A stretch of DNA of 64,000 nucleotides from Streptomyces sp. HUAS 15-9 (GTDB lineage: Bacteria > Actinomycetota > Actinomycetes > Streptomycetales > Streptomycetaceae): assembly GCF_025642155.1 (NCBI RefSeq), contig NZ_CP106798.1, forward strand, positions 9,114,001 through 9,178,000. Direction: 5' to 3'. The notes below the pieces were generated by a model. The model ran no database searches. It saw only the letters and a program-made list of their open reading frames with translations, and was not told the origin of the DNA. The first letter of the stretch is position 1. Each line of letters begins with the position of its first letter. Position numbers and translations under genes: made by a program. Below, piece after piece: positions 37,811 to 48,022 of the stretch.

Positions 37811-38740
37811 CCCAGGCGATTGTCGAGCCCCGGCCACCCACAGGGGACTGCGCTGCTCGGCGGCTTCAGCGCCACCGGTCGTCCCGCCGAGAGGTGTAGC
37901 AGGGCGGCCTTCGTGTCGTCGCAGGTCACAGTGACCACTGGGCCGGTTTCGGGGCGCCGGGCAGTCCCGACCGCCTCACCAGCTCGCGCAGAGGTCCGAG
38001 TCACTCGACCGCGTCAGGCGCAGGCAGGTCCTCTGGACGGGCGGGCGGAATTCCTACACCACTCGGCGGGACACAATCCGGTCGTACGCAACATCCATGA
38101 CGCCGAACTGCTCGGAACCTCGCCCATGTCCCCCGCACGCGACGGCGCGTCGTGCGGGCCGCCGCTACCTGGGCTCCGACCCACAAGCCATCGGCTTTCG
38201 CTGGTCCTCGGGCATCTGGCCCCTCTGGGCCCACGTAGCCCGCGTGGTCACATCGCCATCGCGGGAAAGACGATCCGTGGAAGAACCCCGCCTGCACCTG
38301 GCTCGGCCATGGCGACTGGACCTGACCCTCGGGGCTGCCGGCTCCGTCACCGAGCTGCGCATTGACGTACTCGACGGGCATCACCGCCAAGCACAAGACG
38401 CTTGCCCGGCCCGCCACCGCACTCACTGAGCAACTCGACCGCCAGCTCGGCCTCGGCACCGGTCAGCCGGCCTAACATTGCCGCCTGCTCAGCTCGCTGC
38501 GGGCGGCCAGGTCACAAAGACCGCCCAACTGGCCGCACCACCACCGCCCCCACGCCGAGGAGCGGTCCGCTCCCTGGAGAGACAGGGCTCTGGCCGGTGT
38601 CGCCGGAGCCGTCGCCCTCAGGGCCGCCGTGATCGGCCTGACCCTGAACAACGAACGCGACGTACGGTGCGGGGGTTCCGCCACAATGACCCGCGGGTTC
38701 GTCGCCAGAGTGCGCCAGGAAACCAGGAACCTGTCGATTT
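37811..38740. other. Long gap with weak remnants
   Basis: About 930 bases with no intact gene. A plus-strand segment near 38370-38475 (ITAKHKTLARPATALTEQLD, then RQLGLGTGQPA, stop) looks like the C-terminus of some protein, but I do not recognise it. The rest is without coding pattern. Confidence 0.35.
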
Positions 38741-38989
38741 CGGGTCGTCGGCGACTCCATGATCGAGGCCGCGATCTGCGACGGCGACTGGGTCACCGTG
38801 CGCCGCCAGCCGGTCGCCGAGAACGGCGACATCGTGGCCGCCATGCTGGACGGCGAGGCCACCGTCAAGCGCTTCAAGCGCGAGGACGGCCATGTCTGGC
38901 TCCTCCCACACAACTCGGCCTATGAGCCGATCCCCGGCGACGACGCGACCATCCTGGGCAAGGTCGTCGCGGTGCTGCGGCGCGTGTGA
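38741..38989 (+). pseudogene. lexA: LexA C-terminal protease-domain fragment
   Basis: The frame [20 protein letters not shown], then [17 protein letters not shown] and [20 protein letters not shown], ends [20 protein letters not shown]. It is the S24 self-cleavage domain of LexA with its catalytic Ser (GDSM) and Lys (TVKRFKRE). The DNA-binding domain and hinge are missing; the sequence upstream of 38741 has no similarity. It looks like a partial second copy left by rearrangement, not the genome's functional LexA. A start at ATG 38759 would exclude the catalytic Ser. Confidence 0.8.
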
Positions 38990-39290
38990 CGGCTGCGGCA
39001 GGCGAGCACTCCAGCCTCGTCCCCTGACCGGGCAGATGGGGCTCGGCCTGCCCGCCGCCTCCTAACCTTCTGACGTACTGGATCCGCTGCGACGGCCAGG
39101 AGGTCGGCTTCGTGTCGCTGGACCTACGTAGCAGCGGCGCCGTCGGGAGATGTGCCGCCTGAAAGCGATGGCGAGCACGAGGCGGTGCTGAAGGAGGCCT
39201 GCCGCCCGCCTCAGCCGGAGTGGCTGGTGATCGTGCTGTGTGCGGTGGGCGGCCTTGCATCGCCCAGGGGTTCATGTCGCTGACCGGAAT
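38990..39290. other. Intergenic, no gene supported
   Basis: About 300 bases between the LexA fragment and the converging hypothetical gene. No recognisable feature. Confidence 0.4.
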
Positions 39291-39899
39291 TTAGAGGATG
39301 TCGCGGACGAGATCGGGTTCATCCGGCTCCGCATCGTGCCGGTGGCCGCCTTCGCCGAACAGCTCGCCGAGGGCCATCGCCGGGAACTGGAGGGGCTCGT
39401 CGCGTCCTTCCATCTGGATCCGTACCCGCCACTGGCCCTCACGGTGCGCGAGGAGCACATCGACCCAGTCCGGTCCGAAGGCCTGGAGGCCGACCAGTTC
39501 GGGGCCGCCCTCCGGACCGTAGTGGCGGTGGGTCGGCAGCGAGGCGAGGTCCTGGATGAGCCATGCCAGGTGGGCCCAGCCCGGGGATGCCGCGTCCGGC
39601 ATCCAGTACTGGCCGACGCGCTCTGTCCCCTCGGCCGGGATGGCGCGGCCGTCACTGGTGGCGTCTCGCCGACGGGAGGTCTGGGTGTCGCAGAACTCGA
39701 AGGTGCGCATGGCCACGTCCATGCGGCGCAGCTCGATGCCTTGTGTCCCGGCACGGAAGACGAGGTCGGAGACGCTGAGGAGGAAAGCCGCCGTCGCGTC
39801 GTCAGCGGCATGCTGTTCGCTCGGTTTGTTCGCGGAGGGCGGTCCGTAGGAGGCGACCGTCACCGTTCGCGTCCGGCGCCTCTTTCCGCGGGCCGCCAT
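39291..39899 (-). CDS. Hypothetical protein (202 residues)
   Basis: The N-terminus is basic (MAARGKRRRTRTVTV). The rest is a mixed alpha/beta domain with segments FLLSVSDLVFRAGTQGIELR, YWMPDAASPGWAHLAWLIQD and VDVLLAHREGQWRVRIQM. It ends in an acidic tail. ATG 39899 is preceded by GGGGGAG. No signal peptide, no membrane segment, and I do not recognise a family. The balanced codon use and start signal support a real gene. It stands alone between the LexA fragment and a secreted-protein gene on the same strand, with about 85 bases between. Confidence 0.6.
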   Translation of the reverse strand: MAARGKRRRTRTVTVASYGPPSANKPSEQHAADDATAAFLLSVSDLVFRAGTQGIELRRMDVAMRTFEFCDTQTSRRRDATSDGRAIPAEGTERVGQYWMPDAASPGWAHLAWLIQDLASLPTHRHYGPEGGPELVGLQAFGPDWVDVLLAHREGQWRVRIQMEGRDEPLQFPAMALGELFGEGGHRHDAEPDEPDLVRDIL

Positions 39900-39984
39900 G
39901 ATGCTCCCCCTTGCGTCTCGTGCGGATACCGCCCCGGCTGGTCTTCCGGGGCGGCATCCATGCTACCGATCTTCTGACGTGTAC

Positions 39985-40623
39985 TCAGGCAGCCGGGACG
40001 AGGCGGCCCTTGCTGACCTTCAGTGGCTTGTAGGAGAACACATACTGATCTCCGGGGGCGGCAGTGTTCAGGGCCGTCATGCGCGGCTTGAACTTGGTGT
40101 TCACCCAGGTCGGGCACTTCTCGGTGCCCACGCAGAAGGCGGTGACCGCGCCGAAGAAGGCGAACCGGCCGCGCCCGCCGGTGGCGGTCATCGTCTCGTC
40201 GGTGGCCAGCAGCATCTTGCGCCGGTCGACGACCTTACAGCGGCCGCCGGAGCATTTGACGCGGTGAGCGAAACCGGTCAGATTGTAGCGGGGGCCCCTG
40301 AGGTGGTCGATGTTGGGCGACTTGGCCAGCCAGCCGACGAGGCCGTACTTGGTGATGTTGTGCTTGACCTTGATCTTGGTCCAGCCAAAGCCGACCATCT
40401 TGCCTTTCTTGTTGCGGTGGTACTCGCCCAGGCGCAGCGGCAGCTGGTACTTCTTGCTGCGGGAGTAGTCGAACTCCTTGAGCACCTTCATCTTCGTGTC
40501 GCCCTTGGCCTGGGCCGACTGCGTCTGCTGGGAGACCTGATCCTGCACCGCGTTCGCCGGCGCGGCACCGGCGAGCAGACCGGCCGCCACGGCGCCGACA
40601 GCCACCATGCGTATCTTCTGCAT
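39985..40623 (-). CDS. Secreted hypothetical protein (212 residues)
   Basis: A Sec signal peptide covers residues 1 to about 25 (MVAVGAVAAGLLAGAAPANA). The mature part is rich in Lys and Gly (RLGEYHRNKKGKMVGFGWTK, IKVKHNITKYGLVGWL) with paired cysteines (VKCSGGRCKVV, FCVGTEKC) that could form disulfides. ATG 40623 has GGGAGG six bases upstream. I do not recognise the family. It resembles small basic exported proteins frequent in Streptomyces. Intact. Confidence 0.75.
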   Translation of the reverse strand: MQKIRMVAVGAVAAGLLAGAAPANAVQDQVSQQTQSAQAKGDTKMKVLKEFDYSRSKKYQLPLRLGEYHRNKKGKMVGFGWTKIKVKHNITKYGLVGWLAKSPNIDHLRGPRYNLTGFAHRVKCSGGRCKVVDRRKMLLATDETMTATGGRGRFAFFGAVTAFCVGTEKCPTWVNTKFKPRMTALNTAAPGDQYVFSYKPLKVSKGRLVPAA

Positions 40624-41029
40624 GCTTCCTCCCCGTGATCACCCCCTGAACAAGGGGTAGATGATCACCCTACGGAAGCGGAAGCAGTGCTCTCCATTGT
40701 CTCTTTGCGCACATCCCTTTCAGGCAGTATCAGGTCTCGCCGGTAGCTCACCCCTCATGCTGATGGAACAGAATGCACGACTCGTCAGGCAAGCTCGTAG
40801 GCAAGCCCGTTCTGGTCCTGGCGCTCGCAGCGGAGAATCGCCCGGATAAAGAAGGGGCAGCCCGTCTACGCCCGCACGGCCGACTTCCCAGAAAGTACTC
40901 GTCATCGATGCCGAGTTGCTCGGCGACGAACCGCATTACTGGCCCCACCCGTCCTCAATGAACCACAGCAGCGTGCTGCCCAGTCGACGTTCTGGGTGAC
41001 CAAGTCCTCGATGCCGTCGCAGTCAGCGC
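40624..41029. other. Gap with possible Tn3-type remnant
   Basis: No intact gene. A minus-strand frame at about 40860-40948 (MRFVAEQLGIDDEYFLGSR) resembles the N-terminal region of Tn3-type transposases, but it is too short to be sure. Confidence 0.3.
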
Positions 41030-41412
41030 CGCTGATCAGCGGGACCTGCCGATCGACCAGTGGGACATGGTCGCGCAGCTGGCGTACTGGGGTTTCCGCC
41101 AGAAGCCGTGCACCGACTACATGCGCTACGCCTACCTGCATCTCGGCTCGGACGCCGACGCCGAAGAGGCTGTCGATCTGACGTTCGACCAGGTCATGGA
41201 CCGCTGGCTGAGGATGCTGCAGATGGAGAACCTGGAGGGCCATGCCTGGACGATCCTCAAGCGCCGCATCATCGACATGCACCGCAAGCGTCGGCGCCGC
41301 CCCGAGCTGATGGAGACCGCCGCGTTCGAGGCGGCGCTCGCCGGCCATCCCGACGACCCCTACGTTCCCGGGGAAGCCGCAGCGGCAGGCGTAGTCGATC
41401 TCTGTGCCCGAA
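41030..41412 (+). pseudogene. Sigma-70 family (ECF-like) factor fragment
   Basis: The frame includes TDYMRYAYLHLGSDADAEEA and VDLTFDQVMDRWLRMLQMEN, then the region 2.4-like AWTILKRRIIDMHRKRRRRP. This is the sigma region 2 of an ECF-type factor. Homology ends near 41410, where the C-terminal part of an IS256 transposase begins on the other strand. Region 4 is therefore lost. The start is unclear: ATG 41067 is in frame, but the coding pattern begins earlier, near 41030. Confidence 0.65.
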
Positions 41413-41416
41413 CAGG

Positions 41417-41560
41417 GATTTCGGTGAGGATGTGCATCCAGTGCTTGGCACCCTCGCCGCCGTCGCCGGCCCACAACCCGAGGATGTCCCGCCGGCCCTC
41501 GACAGTGACCGCCAGGGCCACGTAGATGGGCCTGTTGGCTACCGCCCCGTCCCGGATCTT
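41417..41560 (-). pseudogene. IS256-family transposase, distal fragment
   Basis: Minus-strand segment IRDGAVANRPIYVALAVTVE, GRRDILGLWAGDGGEGAKHW, MHILTEI. It continues exactly from the fragment at 46745-46790 if the ISL3 element between them is removed (…AINVKIR joined to RDGAVAN…). It ends at ILTEI, about 41417, before the rest of the catalytic domain. Confidence 0.85.
41553..41560. repeat. ISL3 target-site duplication, left
   Basis: CGGATCTT, repeated at 46745-46752 on the other side of the ISL3 element. Eight bases is the normal ISL3 duplication length. Confidence 0.9.
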
Positions 41561-41643
41561 GGTTCTGTCGACGATCTTGTGATCCGGACGGTTGAGCGGG
41601 CTGTGCCGACTGTTCGCGATCATGCATCGGGTGCTCTCGTGAT

Positions 41644-43146
41644 GTGCTCCTGGAGTTTTTTCCGTACCTGTCCGCGCTGCTGATCGAGGAGGTTGAGCGA
41701 CGGCCGGACAAGGTAGTACTGCGGGCACGAGTGCGGTCGACGACGGGGCCTGCCACTGCGGTCATAGCTCGTCGCGGGTGCGCGGCGGGTATGTACGCAA
41801 GCTGCGTGATGCCGCTGTGGGCGGTCTCGGTGTCGTGATCGAGTTACACATACGTCGCTTCCGCTGTGAGAATCCCGCCTGCACGGCAGTGACGTTCGCC
41901 GAGCAGATCGCGGGGCTGACGACTCCGCACGGCCGCTATACCCCTTTGCTGCGCGGGCTGTTGATGCAGATCGGGTTGGCGCTGGCCGGCCGGGCCGGGG
42001 CTCGCCTGACGGCCGCGGTCGGCATCACCGTGGGCAGGGACACCCTGCTGCGGATGGTCCGGTCCCTGCCCGAGCCGGAGATCGGCGAGGTTGAGGTGCT
42101 TGGTGTCGACGACTTTGCCTTCCGCAAGGGCCGTCACTACGGCACGGTGCTGATCGACATGGCCATCCACAGGCCGCTGCATCTCTACGACGGCCGCGAG
42201 GGCGAGGACCTGGCCGCCTGGCTCCAAGGCCATCCCGAGGTGAAGGTCATCTGCCGGGACCGCTCCAGTGGTTACGGGGAGGGCGCGCGGGTCGGGGCGC
42301 CACAGGCCCAGCAGGTCGCGGACCGATATCACTTGTGGGCCAACCTCGGCCAGGCGGTTGAGAAGACGGTCAACGCCCACCGCTCTCGCCTCGCAGAACC
42401 GCTTGCCGCAGCGGAGGACGGCCCCGGCCACCCGGAAGCGGAGCCCGAGGTGGTGCAGCCGTCGAAGGAGCTGAAGATCGTGACCCGGCTTCGGGAGCAG
42501 CATGCCGCCGCCCACGAGTTGTGGGCGCAGGGGATGTCGAAGGCGGCGATCGGCCGGAAGCTCGGGCTGCATCAGGCCACCGTCCGCAAGCTGGTCAACG
42601 CCCGCTCCGCTGATGATGTCGTCGCCAAGAGTCTGCAGCGGGCGCATGTCGTCGACCCGTACGTCGGTTACCTGCACCGACGCTGGAACGAAGGCATAAG
42701 AAATGCCGCACAGCTCCACCGGGAGATCCAGAAACTCGGCTATCCCGGAGGCGAGTTGGCCGTCCAGCGTCACCTGCGGCGCTACCGCACCGGGCGCGGA
42801 CACGCACCCGCCGTCGGCCCCAAGCCTCCCTCGGTCCGCGAGGTCACCTCATGGATCATGACCCATCCCGAACACCTCCGCGACGGCGATGCCGACAAGC
42901 TGCACCGCTTGCGTGAGCGCGACCCCGAACTGGACCGGCTCACCAGCCACGTCAGGAAGTTCGCCGTCATGATGACCGCACGCCACGGCGACCGACTCGA
43001 GGAGTGGATCGCCAGCGTCGAGCACGACACCCTGGCTCCACTTGCGGGCTTCGCCCGCAACCTCCGCCGCGACTTCGACGCCGTCCAGAACGGCCTGTCC
43101 CTGCCACATAGTTCAGGTGCCGTTGAAGGCAACATCAACCGGCTGA
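41644..43146 (+). pseudogene. ISL3 transposase, main part, interrupted
   Basis: The N-terminus (FFPYLSALLIEEVERRPDKV, VLRARVRSTT) is in one frame. Between about 41735 and 41785 the frame is broken and part of the zinc motif is lost. The main frame from 41778 carries RKLRDAAVGGLGVVIELHIR and the DDE catalytic core, including VLGVDDFAFRKGRHYGTVLI and VICRDRSSGYGEGA. It ends at SGAVEGNINRL, where the nested recombinase element begins. The last residues are at 46632-46706. It is inactive by both a frameshift and an insertion. Confidence 0.85.
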
Positions 43147-43165
43147 TTCTGTGGAATCAGAATTG

Positions 43166-45498
43166 TCAAGCTTGCTGCGGTTTGCCCTGGCGGACGTCGA
43201 GGATCGGCAGAAGTGTGGCGTTCGTTGGGACGTCGAGTTGCCGGGGTGTTGGTCCGGCTGGGGTGGGGGTGTCGGCGAGTCGGTCGAGGAGGCGGTCGAG
43301 CGCGCTCTGGCCGTCGGTGACGGCTGCGTGCTCGTCTTCGGTGAGTGGGATCGAGACGGCCATCTTCTGCAAGTTGCCCTTGGCTTCCAAGAGTTGGGCT
43401 CGGGTGGAGTCCTTGGGGGTGTAGAAGTCGCAGCGTGCGCAGGCCATGCGGTGCTGGCATTGCTCGAAGAAGGTGTAGGTGCAGTAGCCGTGTCCGAGGT
43501 CGTAGTGCTGCCAGGGTTCGCCGGTCGCGGCGGCGCCGGAGGCGACCGCGTCCCGGTCGACCAGGACCTCGATGGTGCGGACGTTCCGCTCGAAGTAGCC
43601 CACCTCCGAATACGCCTTGGACAGAGTGTTCGGGGTGATCTTCGCGTAGTACTGGGTGGATTGCGGCGATCGGTGTCCGAGCCAGGCTTGCAGCTCGAAC
43701 AGCGTCATCGGTTCCTTGGCGTTGTAGAGCTGGCTGGCGATGGTGGATCGAGCCCGGTGGCTGGTGATGTTACCGCGGACGTCGGCGTCCGGGACTCCGG
43801 CCTTGCGGCAGAGCATCGGGATGATGGTGTTGTTGATGTAGCTGGTGGAGACGCGGCGGGCGCGGACGGCGAACAGCAGCTCGACGAACTCGCCGGTGCG
43901 GCGGTCGGTGAACTTCGGCTGGTCCGGGCGGACGGCCTGCCAGGCGTCGATGGCCTGGCCGAGGATCGGGTCAACCGGCTTGGTGAAGGCGGTGCCGGTC
44001 TTGTGGGTCGGGACGTCGAGCAGGCAGACCGCGTCGCGGGCCAGTACTTGCTGTGAGTCGCCGGCATGGGTGCTCCGTCGTGCTGCCAGCGGACGCAGCC
44101 GAGTCTCAACCGGGCGATCTCGTTGCTGCGTTGACCGGAGAACAGCCAGGTGAGCGTGACCGCGCGGACCAGTTCGAAGGGGTAGAAGTGCCCGGAGCGG
44201 GTCTGCGGAAGATCCGCGGGATCGAGGTTGAGACCGGCCCACAACAGCTTGGCCCAGACCTCGTCAGCGATCACCCGCGGGTCGGGGACGAGGAGGGCGG
44301 TGATGCTGCGGGGGATGGCCAGAGCGCGTAGTGGGTCGAAGCGGCGTGGCAGCCACTCCCATTCCTGGCAGTCCCGAAAGAAGGTCCGCAGCGCGGTGAT
44401 CTGTCCGGCCTTGGTGGGCGCCTCCAGCGGCTTGCCGAGCCGGTCCTTGAGGCCGACCGTGCGCTGGACGTAGTCGCCGCCTTTCATCCGGTCCAGTGCG
44501 GCGATCCAGGTCGCGCAGGTCTGCCGGGTCCAGTCGGTGGGGTCGGCGGCGTCGGGCTGTTCGGCAGCGATCCACCGGCCGACCCGCAGGAGGGTGGAGC
44601 GGACGCTGCCGCGGATGCGCGGGGTGAGGGTGGAGGTGTCGTGCCAGCGGTCGGCCCACTGTTCCCAGATCTTGGCGCCGCCAGTGGCCCGCGCCGAGTG
44701 ACGGCCGGTGCTCGGCAGTGGCGGATCGCAGAGACCGAGCTCGGCGACCGCCCGCTGCAGAGCGTGCAGGGTGTTCAGCCGGGCGCCCTCCAGCAGCCGT
44801 TCGCGGCGGACCCGGTCGAACAGCGCGGTGTCCATGTCCTCCAGGTGTGGGCTGTGGTTGAGCAGAAACAGCTGGCAGGCGACCGACGGCAGCAGCGTGT
44901 CGTCCGCCTGGCCCAGCTGATAGCCCCAGGTGCCAAGGACCGTGCGGATGCGGGCTATCTCGCTGGTGACGCGGTCGCGTCCGAAGATCCGCCAGGACAG
45001 CGTGAGGCGTTGGAAGCTGCCGAGTTGGTGGAACTCGTTGAAGGAGCCGAGCAGGTAGGCGTGCGCCGCGAGGTAGGGGCGGACTTCGTCCCCGGCCCAG
45101 GCGGGTGCGTGCTGCCGGAACTCGGCCTGGGTGCGGCCGAGTAGACGGATCCACTCCTGCGTGTCCCAGCCCCAGTAGCTCCGGCCGGTCTGCGCGCTGT
45201 GCGTCAGCAGAAGGGCGGTCACGTCGAGCATGGCCCGTCGGCGGTGCGGAGTGGGCGGCGAGTCGAGCGCGGCGTTGACCGCCTCCAACGGACCCAGCAG
45301 CCGGGCGATCACGCGCCAACCCGGTGCGGCCGGGTCGTGGTACTGAAGTCGGCGCAGATTACGGACACCGAGTTCGAGGACGGCCCGTGCCTCAGCAGGG
45401 CGGACCGCGACGGCCGTGTCGTAGCGGTCCGGGACGATCGGCCAGGACCAGCGACCGCGGGTGTCCTCGGTGACGGTGACCAGCGATGGTGCGGTCAC
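43166..45498 (-). pseudogene. Tyrosine recombinase, TnpB-like, frameshifted
   Basis: Frame-corrected, about 777 residues. The N-terminal part is a long helical SAM-like region (AEARAVLELGVRNLRRLQYH and on). Then follow the recombinase box I Arg in FSGQRSNEIARLRLG and, after a one-base shift near 44060, HKTGTAFTKPVDPILGQAID. Next are SHRARSTIASQLYNA, the box II motif LQAWLGHRSPQSTQYYAKIT (His, Arg region and nucleophile Tyr) and a C-terminal Cys cluster (YCTYTFFEQCQHRMACARCD). Start GTG 45498 overlaps the tnpA stop. The frameshift separates the box I Arg from the box II residues. Confidence 0.8.
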
Positions 45499-46576
45499 CG
45501 CGTCACCTCCGCCGTCGCGCCGGCCGGGGCGGTGAGCATCTGTATTCGCCAGGCGTGGATGTGGTCCATGCCGCGGGCCAGCTTGTCGGCCAGGTCCCGG
45601 CCGGAGAGGTGGATGTACTGAAGGGTGGAGTCGGTGTGACGGTGTCCGGCAAACGACGCGATCGCGTGCAACTCCCAGCCCATGCGGGCCAGATCGGTCA
45701 GACACAGGTGGCGGGTGGTGTGCGTGGAGAACCGCTCGACACCGGAGGCCAGTGCGATCCGTCGGACCACCTTCGACCAGGTCCACAGGCTCAGCGGCTG
45801 GGCGTGATTGCGGCGCGATTCCGACAGGAACAGCGGCCCGCGGGCCCGGCTGATCGTGGCCCGGTGGGCGAGGTAGTCCGACAGCAGCACCCCCGTCGGT
45901 GCCGAGTAGGGCACCACCCGCTCCAGCCGGTTCTTCGTCGTTTCCGCCCGTATCCGCAGCGTGCGGTGGGCCGGATCGACGTCATCGGTCCGCAGCGAGC
46001 ACAGTTCCTCACGGCGCAGTGCCGCGTCGTAGGCCAGGGCGAGCATCACGCGGTTGCGTACCGGTTCACGCTTGGCGACCTCCAGGACGCTCAGCCACTG
46101 CTGTTCTCCGGGAATCCACGGCAGCTTCGTCAGTCGGGGCACCAGGCCGCGCTGCTGACCGCCGTTCCGTCGGCCGGGGTGTAACGCCCCCGGCCGACAG
46201 GGTTGGAATCCCGCAACCCCTCTTCCATGAGGAAGTCGTAGAACAAGCGGACCGGCACGAGCAGCTGCTGGATCGTCGCGTTCGCCAGCCCCGCCCCTGA
46301 GTCGATCGAGATCACGTTCGCACCCCGGCGGTGCGGCCGCGAGGTCAACTCCCGTACATAGACGGCGATATGTGCACGGTTCGCGGTGACCGGATCGACA
46401 CCCTCCCGCTCGCTCATCAGCAGGTACTCGGCCAGTCCCCGGCCGTAGGCGTCGATCGTGCGCGGTGCACGACCGAGATCCGTCCAGACCGTCAGCCAGG
46501 TCGCCGCCTGCGCGTGCCGGCCGAGCACCGGCCACTTCTCCATGAGCACCGTCGTGCCGCTCAAGCCGTCTCCCAA
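45495..46576 (-). pseudogene. Tyrosine recombinase, TnpA-like, frameshifted
   Basis: About 360 residues if corrected, the length of Tn554 TnpA. The N-terminal core-binding part (WLTVWTDLGRAPRTIDAYGR, LLVPVRLFYDFLMEEG) is in one frame up to NPVGRGRYTP. Near 46180 it shifts into the catalytic frame (GGQQRGLVPRLTKLPWIPGE). The catalytic part has Arg in ALRREELCSLRTDDV, HTTRHLCLTDLARMGW (HxxR), and GHRHTDSTLQYIHLS with the nucleophile Tyr. The start is ATG/TTG near 46576, or ATG 46543. Confidence 0.8.
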
Positions 46577-46631
46577 GTCCGTGGCTGCACCGGGGAAACA
46601 TGGTCACCCCGGCAGATTCCACGTAACTTTT

Positions 46632-46706
46632 AAGATGCTGAAACGCCAGATGTTCGGCCGCGCCGACCTCGATCTCCTTCGCAAACGCGTCCTGCTCGCA
46701 CGGTGA
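46632..46706 (+). pseudogene. ISL3 transposase C-terminal piece
   Basis: The frame KMLKRQMFGRADLDLLRKRV, then LLAR and a stop at 46706, is the conserved ISL3 C-terminus. It completes the transposase whose main part ends at 43146; the Tn554-like element separates them. Confidence 0.9.
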
Positions 46707-46744
46707 CACCTTCCGCACTGGATCACAAGATCGTCGACAGAACC

Positions 46745-46752
46745 CGGATCTT
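46745..46752. repeat. ISL3 target-site duplication, right
   Basis: CGGATCTT, identical to 41553-41560. It is directly next to the right inverted repeat end at 46744. Confidence 0.9.
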
Positions 46753-46790
46753 GACGTTGATGGCGTCCACGAACAGGACGGGGTAGACGC
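46745..46790 (-). pseudogene. IS256-family transposase, middle fragment
   Basis: Minus strand VYPVLFVDAINVKIR, between the IS30 insertion on its 5' side and the ISL3 insertion on its 3' side. It links the N-terminal fragment at 48023-48580 to the distal fragment at 41417-41560. Confidence 0.85.
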
Positions 46791-48022
46791 CTTGAGTTCT
46801 ATTGGTGGTTGCGAACGCCCCGGAAGGAGAGCGTTCGGATGCCGAGGTACGCCCCCAACAAGATGCCGATCGTGGTGAAGAAGCGGTATTTCGAGCTGCT
46901 GAGAGAGGGTTACAAGGGTGCGGCCGCCGCCCGAGTAGTCGGAGTCTCGGCCAGCTGCGGATCGAACTGGTTCATCGAAGCTGGGAGCATGATCGTCCCT
47001 GACCCCGGCTCGATATCCCCGCGCTTCCTCACCCAGAACGACCGCATCGCCATCGCCGACGGACTGCACGCCAGGCAGGCCGTGAAAGAGATCGCCGCGT
47101 CGATCGGCAAGAGCTTTCAGACCGTCTACCGGGAGATCAAGCGCAACGCCAAGCCGGACGGCAGCTACCACCCCTGGTGGGCTCATAACCAGGCCCTGTT
47201 GCGGCGTCACCGTCCGAAGGAGGAGAAAATCCGCAGCAGCGAGCCGCTGCGGACGCTGGTGCGCGAGCGGCTCGCCGAGAAGTGGTCGCCGCAGCAGATC
47301 GCGCGCTACCTGGCCCGCGAATACGCGAACGACGCGGCGATGCGGGCTTGCCCGGAGACGATCTACCGGGCCCTGTTCACTGGTCTCCTCGGCCGGCGTG
47401 ACGCCAAGCTCCGCACCGGCCGCACCCGCCGCAAGCGGCAACGCCGAGGGGTCCCGACCCTGAACAAGATCAAGAACATGACGCTGATCCATCAGCGTCC
47501 CCTGGAGGTCAACGACCGTCAAACTCCCGGGCATTGGGAGGGCGATCTCATCATCGGTCGCGGACAGAGCTCGGCGATCGGCACCCTGGTGGAGCGCACC
47601 ACCCGCTACGTCCATCTGATCCATCTGCCGCACGGCTGGAAGGCCCCGCAGGTCCGCAATGCGCTGATCACCCAGACCGCTCACATCCCGGCCCAGATGA
47701 AGAAGTCCCTCACCTGGGACCAGGGCCGCGAGCTGACCCTGCATGAGGAGATCGAGGCGCTGACCGGCTTCCGGATCTACTTCTGCGACCCGCACTCTCC
47801 ATGGCAGCGCGGCACAAACGAAAACACCAACGGCCTGCTGCGGCAATATTTTCCCAAGGGCACCGACCTGTCCGTCCACACTGCCCAAGATCTCCGCGAC
47901 GTCGCCCGGGAGCTCAACCGCCGACCACGCATCGTGCTCGGCGACAAGAGCCCCGCCGAGGTCATGCGAGAATGCCTCACAGGCCCATTGACCAGGTGAT
48001 TCGCAACCACTGTTGGAAACCG
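46791..48022 (+). mobile_element. IS30-family element
   Basis: About 1.23 kb with imperfect inverted ends sharing GTGGTTGCGAA (46805-46815 and complement of 48000-48010). It carries one transposase. It lies in the IS256 transposase between LDRG and VYPVL. The exact outer limits are uncertain by a few bases. Confidence 0.75.
46839..47999 (+). CDS. IS30-family transposase
   Basis: A 386-residue DDE transposase. An N-terminal helix-turn-helix (KRYFELLREGYKGAAAARVV) and a second IS30 HTH_38 block (LTQNDRIAIADGLHARQAVK, then SFQTVYREIKRN) lead to the rve core. The catalytic residues are Asp in HWEGDLIIGRG, Asp in LTWDQGRELT and Glu in WQRGTNENTNGLLRQYFPKG. ATG 46839 has AAGGAG about ten bases upstream. 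The frame is complete, so this is one of the few apparently functional transposases in the window. Confidence 0.9.
   Translation: MPRYAPNKMPIVVKKRYFELLREGYKGAAAARVVGVSASCGSNWFIEAGSMIVPDPGSISPRFLTQNDRIAIADGLHARQAVKEIAASIGKSFQTVYREIKRNAKPDGSYHPWWAHNQALLRRHRPKEEKIRSSEPLRTLVRERLAEKWSPQQIARYLAREYANDAAMRACPETIYRALFTGLLGRRDAKLRTGRTRRKRQRRGVPTLNKIKNMTLIHQRPLEVNDRQTPGHWEGDLIIGRGQSSAIGTLVERTTRYVHLIHLPHGWKAPQVRNALITQTAHIPAQMKKSLTWDQGRELTLHEEIEALTGFRIYFCDPHSPWQRGTNENTNGLLRQYFPKGTDLSVHTAQDLRDVARELNRRPRIVLGDKSPAEVMRECLTGPLTR

Larger units (their letters stand above)
43147..46631 (-). mobile_element. Tn554-like two-recombinase element
   Basis: About 3.5 kb inserted in the ISL3 transposase at the codons for NRL|KMLKR. 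It holds two tyrosine-recombinase genes coupled by a GTGA overlap, the TnpA/TnpB pair of Tn554-type elements. The ends share an inverted core GTGGAATC (43151-43158 and the complement of 46615-46622). No TnpC-like third gene and no cargo were found. Confidence 0.7.
41561..46744 (+). mobile_element. ISL3-family element carrying a nested recombinase element
   Basis: Terminal inverted repeats of 25 bases start GGTTCTGTCGACG at 41561-41585 and match the complement of 46720-46744 perfectly. They are flanked by the 8-base duplication CGGATCTT. The element is inserted in an IS256 transposase gene. It is larger than a normal ISL3 because its transposase is interrupted by a 3.5-kb Tn554-like element. 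The intact duplication means it arrived by simple transposition. Confidence 0.9.
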
